In this document: positions 19,020 to 20,390 of the stretch, in pieces
Numbering within the stretch: the first letter of the stretch is position 1
Layout: the number at the start of each line of letters is the position of its first letter
Assembly (NCBI GenBank): GCA_016748015.1
Contig: JAAOMT010000097.1
Coordinates: forward strand, 199,104 to 219,493
DNA from: Geosiphon pyriformis
Taxonomy: Eukaryota > Glomeromycota > Glomeromycetes > Archaeosporales > Geosiphonaceae
Reading direction: 5' to 3'
DNA: 20,390 nucleotides
Program-made: the position numbers and the translations under genes
The notes under the pieces: model-generated
What the model saw: only the letters and a program-made list of their open reading frames with translations
The model's database searches: none
What the model was told of the DNA's origin: nothing

Positions 19020-20390
19020 ATGAAAGCATCAAATAAGTTGTTCAACCCATCTTCCTTTAATTCCCTTCCTAGTAAAGAAGCAATAATGGGGTCAAGGGGA
19101 ACCGATAAAGTCCTCGAAAAAATCCAAGAGGCGCTAGATAGACAAAACTATTATGAAGCTCACCAAATGTACCGTACTGTATGCAGACGGTAAGTTATTT
19201 TGGACATGATCAATAAAGTACGTGTTTTCTGCAACTTTTTCATAACCCTTTCCTAAGCATCTGACTTCCAACCTTGCTCACAAAATGCTCCATTGCTGTA
19301 GATTAATAAAGCAAAAGCAGTACAGTAAAGCAATAGATTTGTTGTATACTGGTGCGCGTTCTTTGTTGGAGCATAAGCAAAGTGGCAGTGCAACCGACCT
19401 TTCATTATACATGATCGATGCATATTCTGAGGGAGAACTGCCTGTTACGGATGAGTCGAGAGGTTTTTTGTTCATTTTTAATTTTTTATTACTGAAACAT
19501 TGTCGTCTATTTGGACTAATCAAAGATATATAAAATATAGATCGATTGATTCAACTAATGAAATTATTTCCGTATGACGAACCTGGTAGAAAAAGATTTT
19601 TTGATACCGCCATAGGGTAATTTAAGGGATTTAATGTGTTTCCTGGCACAATATTCATGAAATATTAACATTTTTTGCCCCTTCTAAACCCATCGTTAGT
19701 TGGTCTGTCAAATTCGGGGAAAGTCCTGCTGGTGATCCAGAGCTACATCATTGTGTCGCAAAATTGTTTTGGAAAGGTGACGATATAATTAAACGCCAAC
19801 TACGATATATCTATTAAAATCAACTTGGGCCCCCAATTCTAAGGAAAATTAAATTTACTTGCAGACAAAATATACCAGGAAGCAGAATCCCATTTTCTCG
19901 CCGGTACATCTGAAAGTAGTGCTGCATATGGCCAGATGTTGGGAGAATGGGCAGCTCAAGATCAGCCGCATAAATGCGGTGCTTATCTTGCCCGCGCTGT
20001 ATTACAGTAAGTAAATTTATCTCAAAATAAATACGTTCTTTTAATTGCTGGAAATTTTGATTAAATTCTTATCATTGACAGGTATTTATGTCTGCGAAAT
20101 ATTCATGACGCAAAAATTGCGTTTAATAGCTTTGAAGCAGCCATATCTGCAAAACATGTCGGTCAAAATATATTTTCTGGAACCTCTTCCTATCGACAAA
20201 CCGTGAACGGTGATAGCATCGAATTGCCAATCTATAATATACCCTTACTAAATTTTTTGCAGTTTTTGATCTTAACAGTACAACGTGACGCATCTGATTT
20301 ATTTGTCACGTTGCGTAATAAATACAAAAGTGAATTAGAGATTGAGCCTACTTTTGAAGATGTAAGTGGTTATTTTTACCTTTTTCGCTT
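19020..20390 (+). CDS. GET4: GET4 (TRC35), guided-entry-of-tail-anchored-proteins subunit, 5' part
   Basis: Six exons are visible: 19020-19189, 19302-19462, 19541-19616, 19700-19776, 19865-20006 and 20082-20361. All introns are GT-AG with matching phases, giving 302 codons so far. A strong donor (GTAAGT, 20362) shows that at least one more exon lies beyond the window. ATG 19020 is the only plausible start before the conserved helix with YYEAHQMYRT. Further family landmarks are YSKAIDLLYTGA, DLSLYMIDAY, RFFDTAI, WSVKFGESPAGDPELH and LLNFLQFLILTVQRD. The protein is an all-helical TPR-like repeat protein of about the usual length (roughly 310-330). Get4 bridges Get5 and Get3 in the cytosol, handing tail-anchored proteins from Sgt2 to the Get3 ATPase for ER insertion. 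Exon 2's donor (GTTTTT, 19463) is weak but is the only one keeping phase. Confidence 0.93.

Noticed and set aside
1-20390. CRISPR array or bacterial defence locus
   Set aside because: No regularly spaced repeats and no cas-like or restriction-like genes; the repeats found are pairs or microsatellites.

Overview
The window reads as nuclear DNA of an AT-rich filamentous fungus, most plausibly an arbuscular mycorrhizal fungus (Glomeromycotina, Rhizophagus or a relative). The grounds are genes split by many 55-95 bp GT-AG introns, long AT-only spacers with homopolymer and microsatellite tracts, and a LINE of a kind I associate with these genomes. The genus is inference.

Layout. 1-3233 is AT-rich, low-complexity DNA with G-rich tracts, a (TAA)15 microsatellite and small inverted repeats; I see no convincing gene. 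3234-6617 is a 5'-truncated, dead LINE (reverse transcriptase, RNase H, zinc knuckle, poly-A tail, possible target-site duplication). 6618-7600 is AT-only spacer. 7602-9603 (minus strand) resolves into an eight-exon gene for a 502-residue protein of unknown family, in a clearly GC-richer island. 9604-10400 is a putative promoter/leader region with a plus-strand TATA box and a degenerate 64-bp direct repeat, followed by a hypothetical reading frame.

10890-13615 is the most unusual part. Two consecutive plus-strand reading frames, a eukaryotic-type transposase and a HAD-phosphatase-like protein, are each interrupted only by TGA (three in each), never by TAA or TAG. The HAD-like frame runs 313 codons if TGA is read as tryptophan. 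That is the genetic code of Mollicutes, and mycoplasma-related endobacteria (Candidatus Moeniiplasma) are known inside these fungi. The simplest reading is endosymbiont DNA in a fungal contig, either a real transfer or an assembly join; it includes a eukaryote-like transposase that had itself apparently been living under code 4. Loss of CpG-rich CGA codons by decay is the main alternative.

13616-16568 holds AT-rich spacer, a decayed acidic reading frame on the minus strand, a 69-bp direct repeat and remnants of a small membrane protein. 16569-18512 is a seven-exon cation-diffusion-facilitator gene of the Zrg17 type (zinc import into the early secretory pathway). 19020-20361 is the 5' part of GET4 (tail-anchored protein insertion), running off the window. 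These last two are ordinary fungal housekeeping genes, both on the plus strand, and they anchor the window in a fungal chromosome.
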